Shown piece after piece: positions 12,329 to 22,170 of a stretch of DNA of 64,000 bases. The stretch spans positions 13,601,314 through 13,665,313 of the forward strand of contig NW_023601543.1 of the NCBI RefSeq assembly GCF_014898055.3, read 5' to 3'. This DNA comes from Talpa occidentalis. Its lineage: Eukaryota > Chordata > Mammalia > Eulipotyphla > Talpidae. Below the pieces are notes generated by a model. It was not told where the DNA came from. It ran no database searches and saw nothing but the letters and a program-made list of their open reading frames with translations. The position numbers and the translations under genes are program-made. Each line of letters begins with the position of its first letter. Within the stretch, counting starts at the first letter, position 1.

Positions 12329-12484
12329 ATTTTATTTATTTATTTAATATATTTTTAATATCATTTTTCATTTTTGCACAATGTATGCATTTTCATCTTG
12401 GTTATAGTGCCCATACAATTCCCACCCCCCTTATTTTGACCCTAATTCCTCCTACCCGCCCCCCCCCCACCATGTGTCTCTGTA
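12329..12484 (-). mobile_element. Very short LINE-1 3' end with TSD
   Basis: Only about 156 bp of antisense L1 3' UTR is present, with the 'gcacaatgtatgcattttca' block near 12378 and a C-rich run near 12460. It is bounded by an 18-bp direct repeat, aaaccataataatttttt, at 12310-12327 and 12485-12502. The clean TSD shows a complete but extremely 5'-truncated integration. Confidence 0.9.
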
Positions 12485-12502
12485 AAACCATAATAATTTT
12501 TT

Positions 12503-12721
12503 GAAAAGGATAAAGGGCTTTACATACAAATAACACTTCTTGCCATGAGATGTTATTACCCAAATGAGGGAATTGAGGGGTCATTTGTCCTTTAAGTTTA
12601 AATTGGGGCAGACACTGTAATACATGACTTGAGGAGCAATGCTGTGCTGTGGCCGTGTAACCACTGTCCTCTGTACAAACTTGATCAACCTTCTGTGACA
12701 AGTACAGACATGTTTAGTCAC
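12503..12721. other. Unassigned intergenic DNA
   Basis: Short single-copy-looking stretch between two insertions. Its minus-strand open frame reads into the neighbouring SINE and is not a gene. Confidence 0.4.
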
Positions 12722-12738
12722 AAAAAGTTTGTGGTTTA

Positions 12739-13021
12739 GGGCCTTCCCTGGTGGCGCAGGCGGTTTAGTGCAGTGCTGTGAAGCTGTCCGCAGCCTCTGC
12801 AGCACTGGTTCAATCCTGGCCAGCAGCGGAGATACCCACATGGCACGGCAGACCTCTCCTGTCTTGCCCACTGCTCCCCTCAGCAGTGTATTTCCCCTCA
12901 GCAGTGTTAATCTACCTGTTCTGTTCCCCACTCTGTCTCTGGTGAATCCTCTCACCCTCCTGCAACTCTGGCCTGTACCCCGGTTCTTGCATGCATGAAT
13001 AAATAAATCTTAAAAAAAAAA
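12739..13021 (+). mobile_element. tRNA-derived SINE, copy 2, with TSD
   Basis: Head 'gggccttccctggtggcgca', B-box-like 'ggttcaatcctgg' near 12807, full body, then 'aataaataaatctt' and an A-tail. A TSD is visible as (a)aaagtttgtggttta ending at 12738 and aaagcttgtggttta at 13021-13035, one mismatch apart. There is a small internal duplication of 'cccctcagcagtgt' near 12876-12907. Confidence 0.93.
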
Positions 13022-13139
13022 AAGCTTGTGGTTTATACCCCACACCGAGCCTCACCTTGATGAGTGCCACGGCTGTAGCATCCACCTTTACAAACTGACT
13101 GCTGCTATTCTCTCTGGGACCTGTTTTGGGCACTCGTGT

Positions 13140-13730
13140 CTTTAGGTTTTTTTTTAAAAAAAAATTTTATTTACTTATTTTTAGTTGAGATGATATGGGG
13201 ATACTCCCCATCAGTATTACCATGTGGTGCACCCACCACCCTGTCACCCATAGTCCACCACCACAGACCATTGTGCTTCTTTCCCTCTTTGTTCTTACCC
13301 ACTTCTTCCGCGTTGGTGCTTCAGTTCTGTGGTCAGGGTTAGCTTGTGTTTATCTGGCTCTTAGTTTAGTTACTTTATTTACCATACATTAGTGACATTA
13401 TTCATATGGAAAACAGTATGGAGGTGTCTCAAAGCATTAAAAATGCACTTGCCATTCAAACCCAGTAATTCCACTCCTAGGCATCTACCTTAAAAATTAA
13501 AAAACACTAAATCAGAAGGAAACCTGCACTCCTGTGTTTATTGCAGAGCTACTTACTATTGCTAGGTCATAGAAACAACCTAAGTGCCCCAGAACAGATG
13601 AGTGGATCAAGATGATGTGGTATGTATACACAATGGAATATTACTCTGTGATCAAAAAAGATAAACTCATGCCATTTGCGGCAACATGGATGAAGTTTGA
13701 AGGGATCATACTAAGTGAACTATGTCTTTA
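13140..13730 (-). mobile_element. LINE-1 with 5' inversion
   Basis: Bases 13140-13395 are antisense 3' UTR, starting at the T-rich 3' end. Bases 13396-13730 are the end of ORF2 in the plus orientation ('caatggaatattactctgtg' near 13630, 'gcaacatggatgaagtttga' near 13681). In the normal L1 order the second part lies directly upstream of the first, so the 5' part has been inverted, with the breakpoint near 13395. Decayed and non-coding. Confidence 0.8.
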
Positions 13731-13840
13731 GGTCTTAATGTAGCTTGAGAAAATGGTAACATTCATGGCAAGCTTGTTAACGAGTGTTTTTTGTTTTAGA
13801 AAACATAAATTGACACTTTATGGACCTCATTTTCTTTTTT

Positions 13841-14124
13841 TTAATTTATTTTATTTTATTTTTAAAAAAGATTTATTTATTTATTTATACAAGCACTGGG
13901 TACAGTCAGAAACACAGGAGGGTGAGAGAATTCACCAGAGCCAGAGCGGGGAGCAGAACAGGCAGACTGAAGAAATACAATGCTGAGGGGAGCAGCGTGC
14001 GCGGCAGGAGAGGTCTGTTGCGCCCTGTGGGATGCTCGCCTGCGTCCAGGGATGGAACTGGCGCTGCAGAGGCTGCGGGCAGCTTTGCAGCCCAGCGCTC
14101 AACTGCTGCGCCACCAGGGGAGGC
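13841..14124 (-). mobile_element. tRNA-derived SINE, copy 3, with TSD
   Basis: Minus-strand element. The head complement ends at 'gcgccaccaggggaggc' just before 14124, and the T-rich tail complement begins at 13841. TSD: cctcattttctttttt at 13825-13840 and cctcattttcattttt at 14125-14140. It belongs to the GC-rich subfamily ('cagcgctcaactgctgcgcc'). Confidence 0.92.
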
Positions 14125-14140
14125 CCTCATTTTCATTTTT

Positions 14141-14296
14141 TAAATTGAGGTAACATGAGAAGTATAGGATCTCCCTCCTGGGGTGTTGTTACCACCCCAC
14201 ACTCACCTAGACACACACATAGCTCTCTGCCATAGCCTATTGTACTCCCTCCCCATGTTGCTCTGTTCCTCCCCCTCTGATAGCTTCAGTGGAGAG
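14141..14296 (-). mobile_element. LINE-1 3'-UTR fragment
   Basis: Antisense L1 3' end: 'ttaaattgaggtaacatgag' near 14139, a 'ccaccccacactcacctaga' section near 14192, and 'cctattgtactccctcccca' near 14236. It abuts the 3' end of the OR pseudogene. Confidence 0.65.
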
Positions 14297-14306
14297 TTTT
14301 AAAAAG

Positions 14307-15509
14307 TCATAAGGGTTTTTCTTTTCCTTTGGTTAACCTCATAAGTGCACCTTTTACTTCCCTGTTTCTCAGGGTATAAATGAGGGGATTTAACAGGGGA
14401 TTAACTGCTCTGTAAAATATTGAGAAGATTTTGTCCTCTTCCTGAGATTCCTTTTACTGGAGTTGGAGGTACATGTAGATGACTGTCCAATGAAATATGG
14501 TGACCACAGTCAACTGGGATCTGCAGGTGGAGAAAACTTTCAGCCTGGCCTCCACAGGATGGATCCTCAACACTGCAAACCCACGCAGGAGTTGGATGTG
14601 AGGATGATGGTGAAGGGCAGGGGCAGTGTGAACACAATGGTAATCGCACCCAGAATCAGATTCACATGGTATCCGAGCAGGCAAGTGTCAGCAGGACCTA
14701 GATGTTACAAGTAAAATGGTCTTTTTTTTTTTTAAAGATTTATTTATTTGTGCATACAGGAGCTGGGGTACAGGCCAGAGATGCAGGAGGGTGAGAGGAT
14801 TCACCAGAGACAGAGTGGGGAACAGAACAGGCAGATTGACTGAAGTACACTGCTGAAGTGAGCAGCAGGCGAGACAGGAGAGGTCTACTGTGCCATGTGG
14901 GTTGCTCCCTGGCTGACCGGGGATTGAACTTGTGCTGCAGAGGCTGCAAATTGTTTCATAGTGTGGTGCTTAACCCCTTGAGCCACCAGGGAGGCCTGGT
15001 AAAATGGTCTTAACCACAGTGGATACAATGTCAGGAATTGCAGTGATTGATGTCACTGCTACTAAGAAGGCACTGGCTCAGCTTCCCAAGACCAACTGTT
15101 ACGCACACCAGAGTGTCCATAATGATGGTGTAATGCAGGGGATTGGAGATTGCAGCAAATCTGTCATGATCCATGACAGCAGGAGGAGACACTCTCTCAT
15201 CCCCCGGAAAGGAGGGACATGACCATCTGAGCTGAAACAGCTGGTAGAGGAAATGGTAGGGCAATCCCTAAAACACTGGGTCAGGACATCTGGCTTCCAG
15301 TTGGTGGAGTAAAGTTATCAAGAGAGGACAAGGTACTGAGGAAGAATCTGTGAACTCAAAAATCCCACTTCACCACCAGAGGAAGGGAGCAAACATTGTG
15401 ACCAGGTAGGAAAACTAGTCCCTGAGAGAAGGCAGCCTGGATTTGAGGCTGTTTAGAAAATCCAGCAACGATGAATTCATCTTCGAGGCATTGTCTCTAA
15501 ACTTCCCAT
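14307..15509 (-). pseudogene. Olfactory receptor pseudogene, split by a SINE
   Basis: An olfactory receptor (class II-type, seven-transmembrane G-protein-coupled receptor of sensory neurons) read on the minus strand. Visible landmarks: an N-terminal 'EFIVAGFSKQPQIQ' (canonical EFILLGFS) near 15460; 'HDRFAAISNPLHYTIIM' at TM3/intracellular loop 2 near 15130-15180 (canonical YDRYVAICNPL, so the Y is H and the C is S); the TM6 region 'KVFSTCRSQLTVVTIFH' near 14520; and TM7 '[20 protein letters not shown]' near 14370, ending at a stop at 14307-14309. Without the SINE and its duplicated target the length is close to a normal ~310-codon OR. Several frameshifts and stops (for example after about 10 codons, and in TM2-TM3) make it non-functional. 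The start at 15509 is the best upstream ATG but is uncertain. The SINE at 14724-14998 lies after TM4. Confidence 0.9.
14724..14998 (-). mobile_element. tRNA-derived SINE, copy 4, inside the OR pseudogene
   Basis: Minus-strand SINE with the tail complement 'tttttttttttaaagattta' at the left and the head complement 'agccaccagggaggcc' at the right. A perfect 13-bp TSD, gtaaaatggtctt, lies at 14711-14723 and 14999-15011. It belongs to the AT-richer subfamily ('cttaaccccttgagccacc'). Confidence 0.95.
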
Positions 15510-15734
15510 TCAGTAGGCTCAACTACTGGGAAAGAAGACAAAAACTAATGTCACCTACATGAGGAAAGAAGATGAATGCCAGCTCAATAGCCTGCTAGGG
15601 TTTATGTTCTCGAGCTGTGATTAATTATTGTGTGCCATTTGTTTTACTGGATGTTTCCTTTGCTTTTTTTGTATTGCAGAGTCTTCCATATGATCAGGAA
15701 AGACTGATTAAGTTGTTTTCTTTAATTGCATTTT
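15510..15734. other. Unassigned, upstream of the OR pseudogene
   Basis: A 225-bp stretch between the presumed OR start and the next L1. I see no promoter element I could defend. Confidence 0.35.
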
Positions 15735-16153
15735 TTTATTGTGGTAATGTTGGTTTATAGTACTATATAATTTAGGGGAATCGGTTCATGTCTCTTCAGA
15801 TACGTTACCACATCACACCCACCACCAAAGCACTCATAATCTTCCACCACACTCTATTGGGCCCTGCCCCCTTTACTCCCCACCCTCTCACCCCCCTTCA
15901 GCAGTATCAATTTTGCAATAATATTTCTAGTGTTTGTTTTGGTTTAGTTTTGTCTGTCTTTCTTTATATTACACTCATGAGTGAAATCATCCTGTGTCTG
16001 TCTTTCTCCTACTGACTTATTTCACTTAACATCACCCTCCAGTTCTAGCCATATTGTTTCAAATGGCAAGATTTCATATTTATTTACTTATTTATTTTTA
16101 AAGATCTATTTATTCATGCAGATAAGAACTGGGGTATAAGCCAGAGATGAGGG

Positions 16154-16187
<34 letters not shown>

Positions 16188-16746
16188 ATTCACCAGAGAC
16201 AGAGTGGGGAACAGAACAGGCAGACTGACTGAAGTACACTGTTGAGGGGAGCAACAGGTGAGACAGGAGAGGTCCGCCGTGCCACGCGGGTTGCTCCCTG
16301 GCTGGTCAGGGATGGACCTTGTGCTGCAGAGGCCGTGGACCACCCGTAGTGCGGTGCTAAACCCCTTGAACCACCAGGGAGGCCCTCATATTTATTTTTT
16401 AATCACTGCACAGTTTTCCATTGTGTGTATGTACACACCATCTTAATCTACTCACCTGTCCTTGGACACTTAGGGTTTTTTCCATAACTTGGCTATTATA
16501 AATAGTGTTGCAATGAACATAAGAGTGCAGATGTCCCTCTGAATTAATGTTTTTGTATTTTGGAGGTAGGTACCTAAGAAATGACTTCCTAGATTATATG
16601 GTATATCTATTTTTAATATTTTGAGAAACCTTCCTACTGTTTTTTTCATAAGGAGGATGGCCCCTATCTAAAAAGAACAGTTACAATGTGTTGCAGGCAT
16701 GTGGGAAAAAGGGAAAACTTGTAAACTGTTGGTGGGAATGACAAAC
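15735..16746 (-). mobile_element. LINE-1 with 5' inversion and nested SINE
   Basis: Antisense L1 3' UTR at 15735-16073 ('ctagtgtttgttttggttta' near 15929), interrupted by a SINE, then ORF2 3' end antisense at 16398-16650 ('agtgttgcaatgaacataag' near 16504). From about 16651 to 16746 the orientation flips to plus ('aaacttgtaaactgttggtg' near 16713). In normal L1 order this lies just upstream of the antisense part, so the 5' end is inverted. Non-coding. Confidence 0.75.
16086..16385 (-). mobile_element. tRNA-derived SINE, copy 5, with TG/AG expansion
   Basis: Minus-strand SINE flanked by a 12-bp direct repeat, tcatatttattt, at 16074-16085 and 16386-16397. The body contains an expanded (TG)n(AG)n tract at 16155-16191 where other copies have a plain 'gaggtgagaggattcacc' junction. 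Confidence 0.92.
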
Positions 16747-16903
16747 TGTTAGAACTCCATTACAAGTATTTATATCTGGTCAAATGGGTCAATCACTAAT
16801 GGGTTAAACAGAACCATTATTCTCATAAAGTGGCATAGCTAGATGATTAAATTTACTGTTGACCAAAAATGCTACAAATATGGCAAATATGCTATAAATA
16901 TTT
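16747..16903. other. Unassigned DNA
   Basis: AT-rich, no family recognised. It contains a local near-repeat 'aaatatggcaaatatgctataaat' type pattern at 16875-16902. Confidence 0.35.
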
Positions 16904-17030
16904 AAACAAAACATGATATTTCAGTAAATCTACCAATAGTTTGTTTTATTTTACATCATCTGGACTAGTATTGTTTTTGCACTGATTTGACTGATTGCTT
17001 TAACAATATATACACTTTCTAATTTACCAT
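16904..17030 (-). repeat. Left arm of a ~128-bp inverted repeat
   Basis: The reverse complement of this segment matches 18591-18718 at roughly 80-85% by eye (for example 'ggtagatttactgaaata.catgttttgttt' in both). The similarity appears to continue inward into an L1 3' terminus on both sides (about 17031-17085 and 18535-18590). I do not recognise the 128-bp unit itself. Confidence 0.8.
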
Positions 17031-17159
17031 CTATAAGGGTTTTAATTTGTATTTTTTTTGTTGTGCTAACTTGCTTATGATCTTGTATGTGATTGTCTGT
17101 AGGCAAATATGCTACATCTCTCCACCAAAAATACGTGTTTTGGCTCTTCAGTGTCATAT

Positions 17160-18170
17160 TAAAATCTGAGGCAAGATTTCATCTCTTTTGTATAGCTGAG
17201 TAGTATTTCATTGTGTATGTACCACATCTCAATCCATTCATCTATCATTGACCACTTAAGTTGTTTCCATATCCAGGTTATTGCAGATAGTGCTGCAATG
17301 AACATAGGGGTGCAGAGAACCCTTTGAATTAGTGATTTTGGATCTTCTAGGTAAATACCAGGAGTGGAAATTACATTTCCACCAACAGTGGATGAGAGTT
17401 CTTTTTTTCCCACATTCTTCCCAACATTTGTTATTTCTATTCTTTTTGATATAGACCATTCTCACAGGGGTGAGGTGATGTCTCATTGTGGTTTTGATGC
17501 TGAACATTTTTCTCATGTGCCTGTAAGGCCATCTGAATGTCTTCTTTGGAATAGTGTCTATTTAGAGCTTTTGCTTATTTCTTCTGATGGAGTTGTTTGT
17601 TGTTTTTACTGTAAATTTGTGTGAGCACTTTATATAGTTTAGAAATTAATCCCTTGTCAGATATGTGATGGGCAAATATCTTCTACTCAACAGGTTGCCT
17701 TCTTGGTTTTTGTGATAGGTTATTTTGTGGTACAAAAGATTTTTAGTTTGATATAGTTCCACTTGTCTATTTTTGCTTTTTTCATTGTGGATGCATCCCC
17801 CAAACACCTTGCTCTTGTTGATGTCCAGTAGTGTATCATCTATGTTTTCTTTTAAGCATTTTAAATTGCAGGCCTTATATAAAAGTCTTGAATATATTTT
17901 GAGTAAAATTTTATGTAAGGAGTTAAGTAAGAATCTGGGTTTTGTTTTTTTTTTTTTTCATATGACTTCATGCTTCCCAACACCATTTGCTAAAGAGGGT
18001 TGGCTTTCCTTTCCCCACAGTATGGTTGTGGTTCCTCTGTCAAAGATTAACTGTCCAATTCGTTTGGGTTTATTTCTGCACTCTCCATTGTATTCCATGG
18101 TTCTGTGTTTCTGTTTTTGTTCCAATACCATACTGGTTTAATTACTGTTGCTCAAGGTTTTTTTCTATGT
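17160..18170 (-). mobile_element. LINE-1 ORF2 3' region, inverted segment
   Basis: Minus-strand degenerate ORF2 C-terminal part. Frames at 17159-17413 and 17256-17516 carry 'MFIAALSAITWIWKQ' and 'KKRTLIHCWWKC' type blocks, the latter part of the conserved cysteine/histidine motif of the ORF2 C-terminus. The segment ends at 17160 at the block that normally precedes 'LPFATTWMD'. The missing continuation lies in the opposite orientation at 18176 onward. Confidence 0.8.
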
Positions 18171-18175
18171 ATTTT

Positions 18176-18590
18176 ATATTTGGAAATGGAAATGGATGCC
18201 TTGTCATTTGCACCAACATGGATGGATCAGGAAGGAATTACATTAAGTGAAACAAGTTCAGAGGAGAAAGACAAATACCAGATGTTTTTACTCTTATGTG
18301 GAATATAAATAAAGAAAAAGAAGCAAAAACAAAGAAAGAGGCAAAAGTAAGCCAAAACAACCTTAAAAATCTGACTGCCGAATTAAGGGTATTAGAGGGG
18401 GATGGTGGAGGTTGGAAGCAAAGTGGAGAAAAGGCCCAATGAATTAGGGTAGAAGATTATGACTGTTTTTGTCGTGGGTATGGTGTGGTAACATACATTT
18501 GATGTGGTGTGAATCTGTACCACTGAATCATACACAGGGTTGTAAGCAAGTTACCACAACAAAAACATAATACAATTAAAAAATATATGT
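18176..18590 (+). mobile_element. LINE-1 3' end, partner of the inverted segment
   Basis: Plus-strand end of ORF2 ('ttgcaccaacatggatggat' near 18209, 'agtgaaacaagttcagagga' near 18246), then 3' UTR ('aaaatctgactgccgaatta' near 18366, 'gggtatggtgtggtaacata' near 18476), ending near 'ttaccacaacaaaaacataa' at 18551-18570. With 17160-18170 it forms a 5'-inverted L1. Confidence 0.8.
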
Positions 18591-18718
18591 ATGGTAAGTT
18601 AGAAAGCATATATATTGTTAAAACACTCAATCAAATCAGTGTAAAAGCAACACTAGTCAAAAATGTTATAAAATAAAACAAGAATGTGGTAGATTTACTG
18701 AAATAGCATGTTTTGTTT
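18591..18718 (+). repeat. Right arm of the ~128-bp inverted repeat
   Basis: Matches the reverse complement of 16904-17030. It directly follows the 3' end of the plus-strand L1 segment, so it occupies the position of L1 3' flank or transduced sequence. Similarity stops shortly after 18718. Confidence 0.8.
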
Positions 18719-19164
18719 GATTGTTCTGACATGTATCTTCAACTGATGGAAACTTATTATGCGAAGATCCTACTGTCTCTATATAGATACAATCAAGAGC
18801 TCAAACATGATGAGAAAATCTTATTAGACTGAAAGGATTTCATGAAGAGAAGAGTTGCTAGAAATTGTGAAGGACAAGTCAAATTTTGGAATACATTTTT
18901 CCAGAAGTGTGAAAGATGAGGAGAGGAAGGAAAGAAGGAAGAAAAAGGGGAAGAAGGAAAAGAACACTGTTACTTTTCTATGATTTTGATATAGGGTATC
19001 AGAGGACCCACTGAAGTAATTTTGGGGGGATTAGGGTTTTCATATTTAGACATATTGTATAGTTATATTTCTTATTTAGGCACAACATAAAATCTTTCCA
19101 TACTGTATAGTTATATTAGTGCTGTATATAATTGGGTCATCCTTCATAACCAAAGCAGGATGCT
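18719..19164. other. Unassigned DNA with a polypurine tract
   Basis: A purine-only tract of A/G repeats, mainly GGAAGAA-like, runs at about 18916-18965. Otherwise nothing recognised. Confidence 0.45.
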
Positions 19165-19370
19165 GAAATGCAGAAAGGAAGGAAGGGAATCAGCTGGACT
19201 TATGCCTAAATTCTGGCTCAGGCACTAGGAAGCTGCAGAGTCTGTAAGCTGGAGAGAGTCAGTTTTCTGAGATGTGAAATGGGAATGTCAGCTAGCTTCT
19301 TACAAGATTGTTCTACGAATTAGAGGAGATCATTTCTATAAAGAATTTACCATAGTACCTGACACATGTT
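19165..19370 (+). mobile_element. MIR SINE
   Basis: Plus-strand MIR: 'attctggctcaggcactagg' near 19210, 'gttttctgagatgtgaaatg' near 19262, 'ttctacgaattagaggagat' near 19310, and 'catagtacctgacacatgtt' near 19350. It breaks off abruptly where the sequence changes character. Confidence 0.75.
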
Positions 19371-19930
19371 GTGTCGGGAACATCATGCTGATAAACGGGA
19401 GTCGTGGAGCAGGCAGGATGCTGTTGAACAAGCAAGATCGTGACCTTTTTTACTGGTAGAATAATCACACAGCATCAGTTATGCGGGGTAGGAGGGGACA
19501 AAGAAAAAGATGGGTGAAACTAAAGAATGTGTTTTTGTCATCTAAGCCTTTGGGGGGACATGAGTCTGCTTGACGACCAAATGCTGTCATCGAAACCAGA
19601 CCCCAGACCCCTGGCCATGGTTCCAATATTATCAACAAGGTGTTCCACCGATCAGCTTCTGGGATCCCTTGTCATACATCCGTTCTCGGCCCCCTGGGTG
19701 TTCCCCGTCATACCTCGCGATACATACCCTTCCTAGAGTGATCAAGCTTTCTGCTCTCGGTTGATTTGAAAGGCACCTTGTAAGGTTGGGCTCCTATGAC
19801 TGATTGGGCAGTTGTGACCTTGTATAGGCATGCAGAACTGCAGGTAACAAAAATGGTGGCTGAACAGGCCGCTTAAGTCTTGTAGGCCCACAGACATAGT
19901 TACAGCCATTCAGGCTACGTTAGTTCCCAT
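19371..19930 (+). other. Possible solo LTR relic or unassigned insertion
   Basis: A compositionally distinct, GC-richer block begins exactly where the MIR is interrupted, with 'tgttgtgtcgggaacatcat'. LTRs usually start with TG, and CpGs are retained here at several places (around 19390-19410, 19690 and 19715). The open frames at 19527-19764 have no recognised domain. No primer-binding site, polyadenylation signal pair or terminal duplication was confirmed, so the class remains open. Confidence 0.3.
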
Positions 19931-21064
19931 CCCCCTTCCACATCCCATGTAGAAGATTCCTTAGGTTTGGATTTTATTCCTGTAAGCACATGCCAAAATG
20001 ACATTTCATCCTACCTTTCCTTGTGAGATTATCACATCACCAGAAACAATACAATCTAAAGTTTTAGGGTTGAGTAGCTAAAGAAAGTTTGCCTGTGTAC
20101 GTCATTAAAATTGGTTCCTGATGGTAGGCGGGAAAAGACACATAAAGAGATGAAAATCACTCACTGACTTAGGGCTGGAGGACAGCAACAGAGAAGTGCA
20201 CCTCATTCATAACAGAAGCATTTTGCAGTTGGCGACACCCCCACAAATGACTAATCTCCAAGAAGAAATTTGATTCCTTCAACTGCAAGGAAAAGAAGTT
20301 TAATACAAGCAGCTGTGGTAATAAATCTTCCTATCAGTTGTGGTTATAAGGCTGGAAAATCTTGAGTTAACTGTGTTGGTGAATCATGCACATTTATTTT
20401 GACTTGTAAAATATCTTTTTCTTTTATTTACACAGAGGTGGCTTGTAATAAGGCTACCACAAAAGGTTGGTGTCCAAAAAACAATAAAAAAATTCATTTA
20501 CTAGCATACATAATATTAATGTAGATGCAAGTTCATGACACGTAGTTTTTGTCTGCCTGTACAAATATTAAAATGATATTTCTTCTTGAGGTGTCCAAAA
20601 TTCTGTTATTTTGTTCCCAGTCACAGAAAAATAAATTGAGAAGAAGTCCTTTCTGAATACACTGAGATATTTTTAAAATAGTGGTGTTTGCCAAAACCAT
20701 CTATTTACAGACCAAAAATATTTAACTAGCACTGAAAGAAGCCACAATTCAAATGCAAGAAGGAACTTCGGAAATGTGGGTAATCTTATGGTGCTTTAAG
20801 AATTCTAAACCTTAGTGGTAAGAAACAGTTTCCACTTTGGGAACTTAGGGAATGCCCTTGCTTTGTAATTAAGCTAGCTGCCTAATACAAAAAGGGGGAA
20901 AGAAAACAAAGAAGGAGGAGTAGACATTTGCTATGCTTACCTCATTAAAATAATGTTTATGTTCCTCCTAACTTGGTTAATGGGAATTTCCGTGAATGTT
21001 CCCTGTAGCTGTGATTTTGATCGATGATAATGGTGGTGGCAGCAAATCAGGACTGGTCATCCTC
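19931..21064. other. Unassigned intergenic DNA
   Basis: No gene or repeat recognised. Confidence 0.5.
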
Positions 21065-21083
21065 AAAAAGAACCTCTCTTCTT

Positions 21084-21476
21084 GATGTGGTACATATACA
21101 CAATGGAGTATTACTCAGCGATCAAAAAAATAAACTCATGCAATTTGCGGCAACATGGATGGAGCTGGAAGGGATCATGCTCAGCGAAATAAGCCAGAAA
21201 GAAAAAGAAAAATACCGGATGGTTTCACTCATAGCAGGAATTTAGAAAACCTAAATAAGGGACCAGGAAAAAGACTAATTGTAATAAAGTAAAAATCAAA
21301 ATCAACAAGCAACTATAAACCAGAGACACACTACGGGGGGAGGAAGGGAGAAAGGAGTAGGATCAAAACAAGGGGAGTGGGAATTGTACGGGGACTATAA
21401 CCAAGATGAAAATGCATACATTGTGCTAAAATTAAAAATGATGTAAAATATATATAAAAAATAAATAAAAGTAGAA
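21084..21476 (+). mobile_element. Young 5'-truncated LINE-1 with 19-bp TSD
   Basis: Starts within the ORF2 C-terminus. The frame from about 21084 to 21245 reads through the 'YSAIKK', 'LQFAATWMELEGIMLSEISQKEKEKYRMVSLIAGI'-type end (split here: 'MQFAATWMELEGIM', 'LSEISQKEKEKYRM'). The 3' UTR follows to an A-rich tail. A perfect TSD, aaaaagaacctctcttctt, lies at 21065-21083 and 21477-21495. It is one of the least decayed L1 copies here, but far too short to move by itself. Confidence 0.97.
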
Positions 21477-21496
21477 AAAAAGAACCTCTCTTCTTT

Positions 21497-21864
21497 CTGT
21501 ACTGTTCTTAATTCATCTAATTTCTTTTCTGCTAACATGTCAAATGTTCAGGTAGTGCTATGAAGATTTTATATTAAGGAATTTAGGAGGTCAAAATGTA
21601 TATCATAGTGTGATTATTTAACTTTTTAGTTTACTGAACCTTATGAAAGATAAGCTGTGTTGGTCAATCCTGTTATCACCCAAGTATGATGGTGAATTCA
21701 GTGGAGATTAGATTGAATTTTCATTTTATTTAGGTTTCTTCTTTTTGTGTGTGACTTGAAGGACTTTAGATCCTGTATAAAGGAAGAAAAAGACTGAGTG
21801 TATACTTTTGAAGCTAAAGCACCCATCTCTGAGTCACCTCTGTTTTCTCTGCAATCTTCCTGCA
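21497..21864. other. Unassigned DNA
   Basis: Nothing recognised. Confidence 0.4.
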
Positions 21865-22170
21865 CAGAAGAAATTTTTCCACTTTTATTGAGAAATAGTT
21901 GACATACATCACTGTGTTAAGTGTAAGGTGTAAAACGTGATAGGTTGAATTACATACTACAATAGACTCAGCTAACATTCATCTTATCATATGGACTTAG
22001 TAAAAAGAAAAGAAGAAAAATTCTTGTGATGAAAACTCTTAGGATTTACTCTTTTATTAACTTTCCTACCTATCATAGAGCCATGTTAGCTGGAGTCATC
22101 ATGCTGTAGATTATATCTCTAGTGCTTATTGATCTCATAACTGGAAGTTTCTGCCTTTGAGCATCTTACA
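21865..22170 (-). mobile_element. Old LINE-1 3'-UTR fragment
   Basis: Antisense 3' UTR of the L1M type: 'ttgagaaatagttgacatac' near 21888, 'cttgtgatgaaaactcttag' near 22023, and 'cataactggaagtttctgcc' near 22136, in the known order. Confidence 0.8.

Noticed and set aside
12581..12955. 124-codon minus-strand frame
   Set aside because: Most of it is the SINE read in reverse. The same 'GEVCRAMW', 'RLRTASQHCT' type text recurs in every SINE copy.
14724..14998. Functional tRNA gene in the SINE head
   Set aside because: Only A- and B-box-like text remains; the cloverleaf is not maintained and the sequence continues as a SINE body with TSD.
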